Assembly: GCF_000224145.3 (NCBI RefSeq)
Contig: NC_020174.2
Coordinates: 3,353,026 to 3,417,025, forward strand
Source of the DNA: Ciona intestinalis
Taxonomy: Eukaryota > Chordata > Ascidiacea > Phlebobranchia > Cionidae
Reading direction: 5' to 3'
DNA: 64,000 bases
The notes beneath the pieces are model-generated. The model searched no databases. It was not told the DNA's origin and worked only from the letters and a program-made list of their open reading frames with translations. The position numbers and the translations under genes were made by a program. Positions 44,782-56,400 of the stretch are shown here, piece after piece; the first letter of the stretch is position 1, and the number at the start of each line of letters is the position of its first letter.

Positions 44782-47700
44782 ATGGATCTTAAAATTCTTG
44801 TTTTGCGTTCACTACTTTTATTTGTGTTCGTTTTACAAGTTCTAGCAGGGTAAGTTTTCCTAATTTTATTTTCACTAAAATATATTTTTTTTGGAGCTAG
44901 TGAAGAATCTCCCCCCCCCCCCACCTTATTTGCTAACCCCTAACCCCTATATAACCACTAACTACTAACCCCTATTTAATATAACCACTAACTACCTAGG
45001 GGGTAGGGGTTAGTGGTTAGCAAATAAGGTGGGGGAAGACTCTTCACTAGCTCCATATTTTTCATCTATTTTTTATTTTCAGGAGAGATTTTTATAAAAT
45101 ATTGCAAGTTTCAAAAGATGCCACAACGAAACAGATAAAATCAGCATACAGAAAATTAGCGAAACAAATGCACCCAGACAAAAATCCCGATGATCCAACA
45201 GCAACTGAGAAATTTCAAGAACTGGCTTTGGCATATGAGGTTTTAATGCAATTCTAGTTGTTTTAATATCTAAAACATCTAAATAAAATGTATATATATA
45301 TATACATAATTTTTACGTTAGATAAAATGTTAAAAAATTCAATTAGCAACAATTTTTGAGAAAAAAAGATATTTTCGAAACTTAAATAAATGGTGACATA
45401 GGTTTCAAATTATGTGTTTCTGCACGATGGACAAGGCTGTTGGTGTTATGTATGTACCAGTCTGCAGAATATGGCAGTTCCTGGCTAGATCTCAAGCAAA
45501 ACATTGAAGATTATTGCTAATTCATAAAACTCAATAGATATTCCAATTGAAAACTTAGTTTGCACAAATGTGAATGTAATTTACCCTCGCATAGTAAAGG
45601 TGGCTGTACACCTTATCCTGAATTTGACCGTTTTGTCTGTTTTGTCCGGATTTCGCTGCCGCATGCGGAACTTGGTAATGGGTTTGCATACGACTTTGCA
45701 AGCGAATTCGCATGCCGGATACTGTGTACAGCCACCTTAAGAGAAATTACGTACATTTTTAAATCACATTAGGAAAGGCTACTTAATTCAATACAGTTTT
45801 GGTTCATTGTTTAATTAATTGGTGTGCGTGCAACAAATTATGAGATGAATAACCAAAAGATAGTAAATCAAATCGCGTGTGCACATGCCTTAGTGCAGAC
45901 TGGGAAGGGGCATTTTCAATTAATGCTTTGAACTTAGCCAATGCAAAACACAGTAATAAATATTGTTATGTAATAGTTTATTTGTACAGGTCCTTGCTGA
46001 TAAAAATAAGAGAAGTAAATACGATAAGTTTGGTGAAGAAGGATTGAAAGATGAAATGAGTGGAGGGGGAAGCCATGACCCATTTTCCAGGTAATTTACA
46101 ATTAACCTTTATGGATAAGATTTTGTAAATTTAGTACTTTTGACCGACTGTTTCAATATTTTCATTTGTGAGTTCATTTATTCTACTTGGAAAATTTATT
46201 ACTTTTGAGTTTTGATCGACTGTTTCACTTTGTTCATTTGAAATTGTAAGTTGTATTTATTCTACTGTTTGACATTGTTCACTTGCGATTTGCGATGCAT
46301 GTATTGATTCTAATTGAACACAACCTATTCCATTACGTATAATACATGTTAATTTGAAACAAAGGTACAAGACTTCAATACACTAATTTTATTTTTGCTA
46401 ACATCTTTTAGAGATTTTTTTTTATTTATTTTTGCACAAATAAATTTTATGTGGTTAAGATTGATATCAGATTTTGACCTCGATATTTACTTATTTAATG
46501 TGTAAAGCAATGTGATTACAGGTATTTTAAATTTAAATACAGTATATATAATTATTCCTCCTTAAGTGCGTAACAGTGAAATAACCAAAATTTGTTTTTC
46601 TTCAGCTTTTTCGGAGATTTTTTCTCATTTAACTTTAACGGAGAGCAACAGCAAGGCCATAGAGATGTTATAAAAGGAGATTCATTCGTTATTCCTCTAG
46701 AAGTTACTTTAGAAGAAATTTATTCTGGAAATTTTGTTGAAGTATGATTTTGCTAGTTGTGTTGAATAAATAAATGTAACTTACTTTATCCTCGCGTGGC
46801 TGGAAAACGATATTCGTTTTAAGACAAGTGTTGTTTTTTTCTACACCCCATGCCAGCTTACGAGTTACCAAGTAACGACTAACGAGTACCCATTAGTGAC
46901 CACTGGGTTGAAGCAATTGCCTTTAAGTGTCTTGTCCAAGGACACGTACGCCCACAATGGTAGCAGCGACAGGCCTTGAACCCATTATCTCTGGGTTAGG
47001 GGCAGGCGCGCCAACCAACTGTGCTACTGCGCCGGTGTTACTGCATTTTTACTCTGAATTGTCTATTATTTTTTAGATTGTAAGAAACAAGCCAGTTACA
47101 AAACCTACATCTGGTACGAGGCAATGTAATTGTCGAAATGAAATGAAAACAACACAAGTTGGGCCGGGCCGAATACAAATGACCCAACAAAGAGTTTGTG
47201 ATGAATGTCCAAATGTGAAGTAAGAATTATTCATTTTTGATTTATGTTCATCGCGAATGGGCAACTTCGATCAATGGTATAAAAGTAGCCATATATATTT
47301 TCAAAAAATTATGGGTAATAAAATTGTTAAAATGAGGTATAATATAGTTTAGTTATTCTTAAAAAGATTTTGAGGTTATTAGAAAAAGATTTTTTTTTTC
47401 AAAATTAACAGATCTCGTGATCACGATAGTTCAATTAATGTAAAATAAAATATATATTTTTTAAAATTTTGTATTTTTCTAAATATATATATATATATAT
47501 ATTACCTATATATATATATATATATTGAAATTTCTTTTTTCCTTTTTTTTTCCAAAATATTTATATAGCCTATATATTTCATATTTTCGATCTATCCTAT
47601 TTATTTTTTAGTTTCCCAATTTATCCTAATTTTTTATTTTGTATTTCAGATTTGTGAATGAGGAAAAAGTTCTTGAAATGGAGATTGAACCTGGAATGGA

Positions 47701-49015
47701 GGAAGGTGTGGAATACCCATTTGTTGGTGAAGGTGAACCAGATATTGACGGGGAACCAGGAGATATTCGATTCCAAATTAAAATATTGAAGTAAATATTT
47801 CATATGGAGTTAGTGTGGTCTGTCCGGTGCTGTAGCTAAGTGGTTAGCCCGCCAATGCTTGTAACCCAGAGGTAATGGGTTCAAAGTTCTTCACTGCTAC
47901 CATTGTGGGCGTATGTGTCGTTAGGCAAGTCACTTAACGGCAATTGCTCAAACTCAGTGGTCACTAATGGGTTGTCCAAATTATCAGCCATACATAAAAA
48001 ATCTCCCAAAAATCCACGCGAAGCTTACTTGGGAACTCTTATGCTGCCATGAGGTGGTAAACTCGTGTGATAACGACTGTCGTTTTCCGGTCACGCGAGG
48101 ATAAAGTAAGTTACGTTTACATACATATCATTTTATTGCAAAATGTATTTTCAGGCATCCAATTTTTGAACGTAATGTATTAGACCTTTACACAAATGTG
48201 ACCATCTCACTGACAGATGCTCTGCTTGGATTTAGTATGAACATCACGCATTTAGATGGAAAACAGGTAAGTTTTATTTTGTCAAAAAAAATTAGACCTC
48301 AATTTTTTTTTTTAATCTTTTTGTTACAGATTCATAGTTTTATTTTGTGTGATAAATTAGAACTCAATTTTTTTTTTTTTTTTTACAGGTACATAGTTAT
48401 ATTTTCTCTGTGATAAAATTAGTCCTCATTTTTTCTATTTTTTAAAAATTTGTTACTGGTACAGTTTTAAGTGTGATAAAATTAGACCAAATTTTATTTT
48501 GTTACAATTACTAGTTGTATATTATACTTTGTGTGATAAAATTAGACCTTAATTTTTTTTCTTGATTTGATTTTCGTTCAAGGTGCATAGTTGTATTTTG
48601 TGTGATATAAAACTAAAACTAAAACGCAATTTTTGTTTTATCATTTGATTTTGTTTAAGGTACATAGTTTGTATTTGTGTGATAAAATTAGACCTAAAAT
48701 TAGTTTTTTTTATATGATGTATTCGTTACAGGTACATATAGAAAGAAAGCAGGTCACTTGGCCCGGTGCGAGAATTAAGAAAAAGGGTGAAGGTCTTCCT
48801 TCAAACGAAAATTACAATTTACGAGGAAATTTAATTATTACGTTTGACGTTGACTTTCCAAGAGGTGAACTAACAACTGAAGAAAAAGAAGGTATGCATT
48901 AAATACTGTAAAACTATATTTATATTCATTTATTTTCATACTTTTTTCAGGTATCAAGAAAATTTTGAAGCAGAAGTCTAAACAGAAAGTATATAATGGC
49001 CTTCAGGGATTTTAA
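44782..49015 (+). CDS. DNAJB11: DnaJ homologue B11 (ER co-chaperone ERdj3)
   Basis: Complete model with 9 exons: 44782-44849, 45083-45239, 45990-46090, 46606-46741, 47077-47219, 47650-47790, 48155-48266, 48732-48891, 48951-49015. These give 1,083 nt and 360 residues (human 358). The signal peptide is [20 protein letters not shown]. The J domain starts RDFYKIL, with the HPD motif at residues 53-55 that stimulates Hsp70 ATPase (BiP in the ER). A Gly/Phe-type linker ([13 protein letters not shown]) follows, then substrate-binding domains holding the family's C-x-C (171/173) and C-x-x-C (195/198) pairs that form disulfides in ERdj3. Typical later blocks are [48 protein letters not shown] and the end KVYNGLQGF. 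There is no KDEL, as in other animals. It lies head-to-head with the integrin gene. Intron 1 holds a large palindrome, intron 2 a Harbinger-like MITE, introns 4 and 6 a SINE each, and intron 7 an array of decoy acceptors. Confidence 0.97.
44894..45052. repeat. Large palindrome in DNAJB11 intron 1
   Basis: GGAGCTAGTGAAGAATCT plus a C run and CCACCTTATTTGCTAACCCC is mirrored by GGGGTTAGTGGTTAGCAAAT ... GACTCTTCACTAGCTCC. A foldback element is likely; I see no clean target duplication. Confidence 0.82.
45598..45737 (+). mobile_element. Harbinger-like MITE
   Basis: 140 bp with perfect 14-bp ends AGGTGGCTGTACAC / GTGTACAGCCACCT and TAA on both sides; lies in DNAJB11 intron 2. Confidence 0.85.
46770..47035 (-). 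mobile_element. S1 SINE
   Basis: Reverse copy with a short internal deletion and full head, in DNAJB11 intron 4. Confidence 0.87.
47481..47526. repeat. (TA)n microsatellite
   Basis: Two TA runs separated by TACC, in DNAJB11 intron 5. Confidence 0.8.
47823..48115 (+). mobile_element. S1 SINE, near full length
   Basis: Forward copy in DNAJB11 intron 6, 40 bp before exon 7. Confidence 0.88.
48285..48731 (+). repeat. Tandem repeat with decoy splice acceptors, DNAJB11 intron 7
   Basis: About seven units of 55-70 bp with TTACAG-GTACATAG, TATTTTGTGTGATAAAATTAG and a T run. The true exon 8 acceptor (TTACAG|GTACATA) is the last member. Confidence 0.85.
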
Positions 49016-49805
49016 TCGTACTTTTATTTATTGTGATGCCTAATATTGGTGAAATTGTTAAACAGAAATTGTTTGTAATACTCAATTGATTGGTCATGCG
49101 TTTTGTGCAGATAAAAATGGCTGTACAGTCAAGTCATACTATACAGTGCTGCTATAGAGTTATCTAAACTTTCATTCCTTTTTATAAAAGTTCTGAATTC
49201 AATTAAGCTGTTTTTTCATGTGTATTGTAGAATGTCCAAATCACTATTTTTGTTTTTAAATTTGAGGAAATTAGCTTTCTTTATTAAGATACTTGCTGCA
49301 ACCCTTGTAGGTGGGTGAATGACAGTTAGCAGTATTCGCTTCTCAAACTGGTGTGGCATTTCATATGCATTTTTCATTGAGTTGGGGGGGCTAAAGAAAA
49401 GAATGTCTAAAGGTATTTAGCATAGGAATATTGAAACAACTGCCAATCGCGTGGAATAGAAAGAGAATTTGTCTGTAGAATCTAGATGATTAGGGACCAA
49501 GGCCATATGTTTCGATGTTAAAAAAGAGTAGAAAATAACCTGCTATCTAGAAAAGTCGGCTTTAACGAGAATTGACACAAAAGATTGGTTCATAATGGAA
49601 AAACAACACCCCCCCTCAAAAAGAAATTCCACCAATAGTTCACAGTAAACACTTTCATAGGCACACTTTTAAATTTTAGAAGAAGTGCATTATGTTAACG
49701 CAATGACATCAAACTTATTGTTTAAGTCTAAGCGGAACGCATTAAAACAACCTTTCTTCGGCAGTTGATCAAAATTAAAACCTTACTTTTAGTTTAACAT
49801 CATAA

Positions 49806-49993
49806 TGTATAATATGTGGCGGAAAACGCGACACATTTGCACATAATTTTAAATATCCTGATCATGTTTTAAACAACAGTCTATGGAAGTTGTAAGAAAA
49901 CCGTTTTATAATTTTTTAAATGTTCTTTGTTTACTACCAAATAGGACAAGTAAATAGAATGAAAAGGTGTCCTATCTTCCCCCACCCTACTAG
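49806..49993 (+). mobile_element. M1 MITE, diverged
   Basis: Worn left end (ATGTGGCGGAAAACG), intact right end; in the spacer after DNAJB11. Confidence 0.78.
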
Positions 49994-50074
49994 ACTACAT
50001 CGATTTTTTCGATAATTAGTTTTACAAGGATAGCAGTAAAATGCACGCTTCAACATGTAAAATCTACACCAATA

Positions 50075-50271
50075 TATAGTAGTGGGGGTAGATGGGACAC
50101 CTTTTACACATAATATCCAAATAGCCTGATCGTGTTTTAAACAATTAACAACGGTACGTGCCAGTCGTGAAGATACGGTTTTATAATTCATTGAATGTTC
50201 TTTGTTTACTACCAAATGAAATGAGAAAACTAAACGAAAAGGTGTCCCATCTGCCCTCACCCTACTATATA
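50075..50271 (+). mobile_element. M1 MITE
   Basis: Full copy in the spacer after DNAJB11. Confidence 0.87.
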
Positions 50272-50589
50272 CGTTATTTATCTTACCGAAACATGACTGG
50301 ATCTTTGAAATCCATAGACGATCGTTACTAAACAACGTACTAGCTATCTCACTCTGTAGGCTAAGCCTTCGTTTCTGTGCTTTCTGCTGCAGCATTAGTT
50401 ATTGCCATATTGTCAGAAACAGCCACTATATTCTGCAAGCAGTCTACGTTCAGGTTTTGAAACTGACACAATGAGATTGTATTGTGTATATTATACGCTT
50501 ATTGTTAATTAGTATTGATTATTATTACGCTCGTTGTTGATATTTTGTTGTTTCCTGTCTAAGAAGAGTAATAATGAATGTATACATGA

Positions 50590-50745
50590 GTGAATGTAAT
50601 TCTCTTTAGCGTGGCCGGAAAACGACAGTCGTTTTAACACGGATGTTCATACACCTTGTGTCAGCTTACGAGTTACCATGTAGGCATATGTTACTGTATT
50701 TTTAGTGAGGGGTTCCTTTTTATGTTTGGCTGATAAATTGTACAA
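50590..50745 (-). mobile_element. S1 SINE, head lost
   Basis: Reverse 3' half joined to M1 copy 50761-50962. Confidence 0.83.
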
Positions 50746-50760
50746 ACTGCAACAGTTTGT

Positions 50761-50962
50761 ATATATGAGGATGGGGCAGATGGGACACCTTTTTGTTCAA
50801 TTTTCTCGCCCCTTTTGGTAGTAAACAAAGAACATTCAAAGAATTATAAAACCATATCCTCACTACACCAACAGACCGTTGTTAATTGTTTAAAACACCA
50901 TCACGATATTTTGATATAATGTTATAAAGGTGTCCCATTTTCCCCCACCCTATATACTATAT
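50761..50962 (-). mobile_element. M1 MITE
   Basis: Full copy joined to the end of a truncated S1 copy. Confidence 0.86.
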
Positions 50963-51392
50963 AGGTCAACCATCTTAATGCGTTTTATTTTTTTATTCTT
51001 CTCATTTGCAATAAAAAAAATTGTAGCTCGCCATGCAAGAATAACTAAATTTCGTTTATCATTTTATAACAGACAGATCGTGATATAACCCCTAACGTTG
51101 CATTTTTTATTTTTTAAATGTAGTGTTTATACGTATTACAGTTAGACCCTATATACGTGCTACGAATTCGTGTCATACACAGACTTCTACGAATCCGGGT
51201 CGCACACTTTAACACGTACACCGGTAACCAGCAGCGAAATGTACACTGTAAAGCGTTCATTCAAAGCGTACAGCTCCTAAAACCTATTCGATTGAGAATT
51301 AATTCAATAACAGGAGTCAAAATATGTTTTGTTTTCATGACTAATGAAGACTAAATGTTTTTTGTTATGTATCTTCGCATACGGAAGTTAGT

Positions 51393-51592
51393 ACAGTAGG
51401 ATGGGGGAAGGTGGGAACCTTTTTTAGCTCTATTTTCTCCTACCATTTAGTAGTAAACAATGAACATTCGAAGAATTATAAAACTATATCCTCACGACTC
51501 CCATAGACTGTTGTTAATTGTTTAAAACACGATTAGGATATTTGGATATTATGTGCTAAAGGTGTCCCATCTCCCCCCACCCTGCTATATAT
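51393..51592 (-). mobile_element. M1 MITE
   Basis: Full copy in the DNAJB11-oxygenase spacer. Confidence 0.86.
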
Positions 51593-51741
51593 AAAAAACA
51601 GTACAATAAGATGAAGGAAGAAAAAAGCGGCATTTTATTGTTAATTTCTGCTTTTTAGGTTAAAATGCCTATTAGATTGCCAGACGCTAAACGATCAGAT
51701 GTGCGCTTGTTTTTTTTTCTTAATTTCCCAATTAGCAGATG

Positions 51742-51914
51742 CAGTATAGTAGTGGTAAAAATGGTGCACGTTTTTATTCTACTTTTTTCGTCCGATTTTG
51801 GTGGTAAACAAAAATTATTCTCAAAATTATATAACAGTAGCTTCGCGATTTTAAAAGAGCGTTGTTAATTGTGAAAACACGTTTAGGAAATACGGGACAT
51901 TGTAGCCTACTATA
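51742..51914 (-). mobile_element. M1 MITE, diverged
   Basis: Shortened, worn copy immediately followed by the next one. Confidence 0.72.
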
Positions 51915-52109
51915 TAATAGGTTGGGGGAAGATGGGACACCTTTATCACATAATATTTAAATACCTGATCACGTTTTTACCAATTAACAAAGATCTATGG
52001 AAGCCGTGAGAATACGGTTATATAATTCTTTAAATGTTCTATGTTTAATACCAAATGTGACGAGTAAATAGAATGAAAAGGTGTCCCATCTTCCCCTACC
52101 CTACTATAT
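51915..52109 (+). mobile_element. M1 MITE
   Basis: Full copy head-to-tail against the worn copy, in opposite direction. Confidence 0.86.
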
Positions 52110-52507
52110 GTTAAGGCGAAAAATACTGTAAACAGTGGGTTTATGTTTTTATAGACACAGCAATATAGGCTACTAAGTATGAAACAGGACTTTAAATTAT
52201 ACTTTGTAAATAGTTACTGTTTTTACCTTGAACATATTGGTGTCTAATATATTGTAATCATAACCGATATCAAGCAGCATATTATTGCATTTTGTTCATA
52301 ACGTTCTGTTACGTTGCAATTTAACGGAAGTTGTACGTCACATGATGTAGCATAGTGATGTTTCACAAAAAAATAAAAAAAAACATCTTGATTATTATGT
52401 GTCTACACCCTGTAGCATATGCTTAGTGGTTAAGTTGACATATAAATATACACGCATATTACAGCCATGTTAAAGGTATTTATTAAAACGAATACAAAAG
52501 GTAGGCT

Positions 52508-52703
52508 ATACAGTAGGATGGGGGAAGATGGGATATTTTTAACTCTACTTTCTTGTCCCATTTAGTAGTAAACGAAAAACAGTCTAAGAAATATGAAACT
52601 ATGTTCTCATGACTCTCATAGACGTTGTTAATTGTTTAAAACATGATCAGGATATCTGGACATTATGTGCTAAAGGTGTCCCATCTTTCCCCACCCTACT
52701 ATA
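52508..52703 (-). mobile_element. M1 MITE
   Basis: Full copy in the DNAJB11-oxygenase spacer. Confidence 0.86.
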
Positions 52704-52821
52704 TTATACCAATTATTACAATTCTAAATCGTTTTTGATTTTAATTCAAATATAGTTACAATTTATTTATTCATATTGTGGAATGTTGGTCCTACATAGT
52801 CACCATAGGTCTTCATTAACA

Positions 52822-53014
52822 TATAGTAGGGTGGGGGGAGACGGGACATCTTTGGCACATATTAGCCAAATTTTCGGATATTGTTTTAAACAATTTAACA
52901 GCGGTCTAGGGGAGTCGTAAGAATACGGTTTTATAATTCTTTGAATGTTCTCTGTTTAGTACCAAATGGGAAAATACAATGAAAACCTCTTCCATCTACC
53001 CTCACCCTACTATA
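52822..53014 (+). mobile_element. M1 MITE
   Basis: Full copy about 440 bp upstream of the oxygenase start. Confidence 0.86.
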
Positions 53015-53456
53015 TGTCAAATATTAACTTATAACCATTTTTATATAGCACAGAAATTCTAAAATGTCATAACGTTACCCAACAGCCGTAGTCAGCTATT
53101 TTTATTTTAGTAAGTGACCGACTGTACATTTTACGTACACATAACGTGAAATACCTAAACAATATTTGTACATCGTGTTTTGCGCGGCACCGTTATTCAG
53201 CGATGGTAGACTGATTGCCTACAGCCCTACAGAAAAGATTGCGCCATTATTACTTGTGCGTCGTTATTGTTGCTGACAGGTTTTTTAGTAACCTGAGTTT
53301 TTGGTCACGCGCCAGTTTTACAAAGAGCTGTAATTTAACAATCAGATACAGATGAGTGATTAGGTATTTTTTACAGTACAGTATACTCGCTGGTCTTATT
53401 ATATGTTTGCAATACAGAGGCGCCCATTTTTTGCAGTGTTTAGAAACTTCAATAAA

Positions 53457-56400
53457 ATGTCAGCGCCTTCGAAGACAAAAAGTTATGTTAAATTGCTGCA
53501 GAAAGCAGAAGAAAGGGAAAATGCAGAATGCGTTGTAACGGGTCAGTATTTTGACTGTTGGAAAACTTGAATAATTTGTAGTTTGTAATCGCATATAAAA
53601 ATGCTGTTAAATCGTTCTTAATTGTTTTGGCTGCCTACACACGTTTTTAAATGTTCTTTTTTAGGTTGTATACCCGAATGGCTAAACGGAGATGTGCTTC
53701 GTAATGGTCCTGCCGAATTCGATATTGGCCCTGATACTTTTAAGCACTGGTTTGACGGTCACGCACTGCTGCACAAGTATGACGTCAAAATATGTGTGGC
53801 GTCGTATCAAATTACCGTATGCTATTTACGTTACAGATTCAGTATGTTTGAGGGTAAAGTTACGTACAGCAGCAAGTTTCTACGTTCGGGGACTTATAAA
53901 ACTAACCACGAAAATTCGAGAATAATAATCGGAGAATTTGGCACCGCTTCACGCCCCGACCCGTGCAAAAACATGTTTAGCAGGTAATATCATATCAGCC
54001 AATGTTTTATAGTAGGGGGGGATGGACACTGTTTTATTCTATTCTCTCGTCCCGTTTTGTAGTAAACAAAGAAAAATTAAAGAATTATATAACTGTATTC
54101 TCACGACTTCCATAGACCGTTTTTAATTGTTTATAACACGACCAGGATATTTGGATATTACGTAGTAAAGGTGTCCCATCTTCCCCACCCTACAAAACAA
54201 AACAAAAGTTTTTGTCAACAAACCTGATACAAGCATTGTTGTATAAGATTAATCTTCTGCAGACAATTGTTAGCCCCGTGGCACAGTGATTAGTCTAGTG
54301 CCTGCCTATAACCCAATGGTAACGGATTCAAAGCTCGTCACTGCTACTAATAAGAGCGTAGGTGTCCTTGCGCAAGCTAGCTAACCGCAATTTCTCTAAC
54401 CGAGTGGTTACTTTCGGGTTCTTTAAATTGTCAGCCATACAATTAGGAAAAAAATCGCTGTCGTAACTCGAAAGCTACTGGTAGAATATAGGTGTATGAA
54501 ACAGAACACCAGAATATTACAACTGTGATTGCCCGCCACGCGAGGAGACAACAAGTACATTCATTCAAGTTATATGAAATTATGATTCTTATCATTTTTT
54601 AGGTTTTTTACAAATTTCGTAGAAATTGCCCCTCGATCTGACAATGCAAATGTCAGTGTTGCCCAACTTGGTGAGGCTTACTACGCAATTACGGATGGAC
54701 CAACAGCTTATGGATTCGATCCGGAAACACTGGAGACCAAAAATTTAATAACAGACTGTGGGCCAGCTAATATGACTGTCACTGCCGCACACCCGCATTA
54801 TGGTTAGCATATCTTTTATTTACGATAAACTGCATTTGCTTTGATCAGGCACATTTAACACATAATATCCTAATATCCTGATCGTGTTTTAAACAACAAT
54901 ATTCTATGGGAGTCGTGATGAAATGGTTTTATAATGCATTGAGTGTTATTTGTTTACTACCAAATGGGACGAGGAAATAAAATGTAAAGGTGTCCCACTT
55001 TCCCCACTCCACTAACATTTAACAGACCATAATTCAAGAATTTCATTATTGTTTTAGATCGTAACGGAGATTACTTAAACCTGGGTACGACATTCGGGCG
55101 AACTCCGCATTACCACGTCATCAAAGTACCGGCTGCAAAAATGACGTCACCAGACCCAATGAATGAGTTGGAAGTTTTTATGAAATTTCCATCCACAACA
55201 AGCAACGCAAGTTATCATCATAGGTTAGAATGGCAGTATGAATAAACGCCCGGCGCCGTGACATAGTGGTTAGCGAGCCTGCCTGTATAGGACTCGTAAA
55301 ATACCACTGTGTTGAAGCAATTTCCGTTAAGGGCCTTGTTCTATATCTATGATATATTCGGTATATAGTACTGTGGGGGCATAATGGGACACCTTTTACA
55401 CAAATAGCAACGGTCTATGGAAGTCGTGAGGATACGGTTTTATAGTTCTTCGAATGTTTTTGTTTACTACCAAATGAGACTAGAAAATAAAATAAAAAGT
55501 GTCCCGTCTTGCCCCAACTTACTATACATGCACATATCAGAACGTTATTTTTAATATTTTGCAAAACTACTTTTTTCAGTTTCGGACTCTCAGAAAATTG
55601 GATAATATTTCATGAGCAGCCGTTTAGCTTCAGCACTCCTAAACTGTTAATTGGATTGAAACTTTGGAATCCAATTCTGTCTTCGTTTTATGAAGATAAA
55701 ACAAAACAATCTCTGNTAAGTATGAGTCGTTTATTAAGCACGTATGCGCGCTTGATATTTTTGCAGCATAATAAATGTAATAGTAGGGCGAAGTAAGATG
55801 GGACAACTTTTTATTCTATTTTTTTGTCCCATTTGGTAACTAACAAAAAACATCCAAAGAATTATAAAACGTATTATTACGAGTCCCATAGACCGTTGTT
55901 ATTTCTTTAAAACACGATCGGGATATTTGGATATTATTTTGTAAAAGTGTCCGATCTTACCCCACAGTACCATTATACAGTTTGTTTGTCTATCTTAACC
56001 CACAGTGCTGTATATTTTACACTCTATTTTAAACATTATATTTTAGTTTCACATTATCAACAAAACCACGGGCGAGAAGATAGCAACAAAATACGAAGCC
56101 AGGGGAATGTTCTGCTTCCATCATATAAATGCTTACGAGACTAAAGAGAACGATGGAAAGAGATTCATAGTTGTTGACATGTGTGGATCAGACCGCTCCT
56201 TAGTATGGCTGCTGTAAGTAAGCCTACACTCCCCTACAAGTTATAGCTCAGTGGTACTTAAGGACCTGACAGTATATAATAGAATATTATAGCAAAACTA
56301 GATATTTAAAATTATATAGTAGGAAGACGGGATATCTTTANCACATAGTATACGTCTTTTCTGATCGTGTTCATCAACGNNNNNNNNNNNNNNNNNNNNN

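Larger units (their letters stand above)
49016..53456. other. Gene-poor spacer between DNAJB11 and the carotenoid oxygenase
   Basis: Eight M1 copies and one S1 piece. A minus-strand frame at about 50280-50395 (MLQQKAQKRRLSLQSEIAST ...) ends at a good GTAAGA donor and could be a first exon, but no second exon was found. The rest shows nothing. Confidence 0.5.

Noticed and set aside
49934-50395. 153-residue minus-strand protein
   Set aside because: Most of it is translated M1 MITE. Only the first 37 residues, ending at a donor, could be a real exon, and that is unproven.
53622-53987. Unbroken 121-residue oxygenase exon
   Set aside because: The middle 20 residues do not match the family, and exact GT-AG borders restore the conserved block, so a 60-nt intron is preferred.
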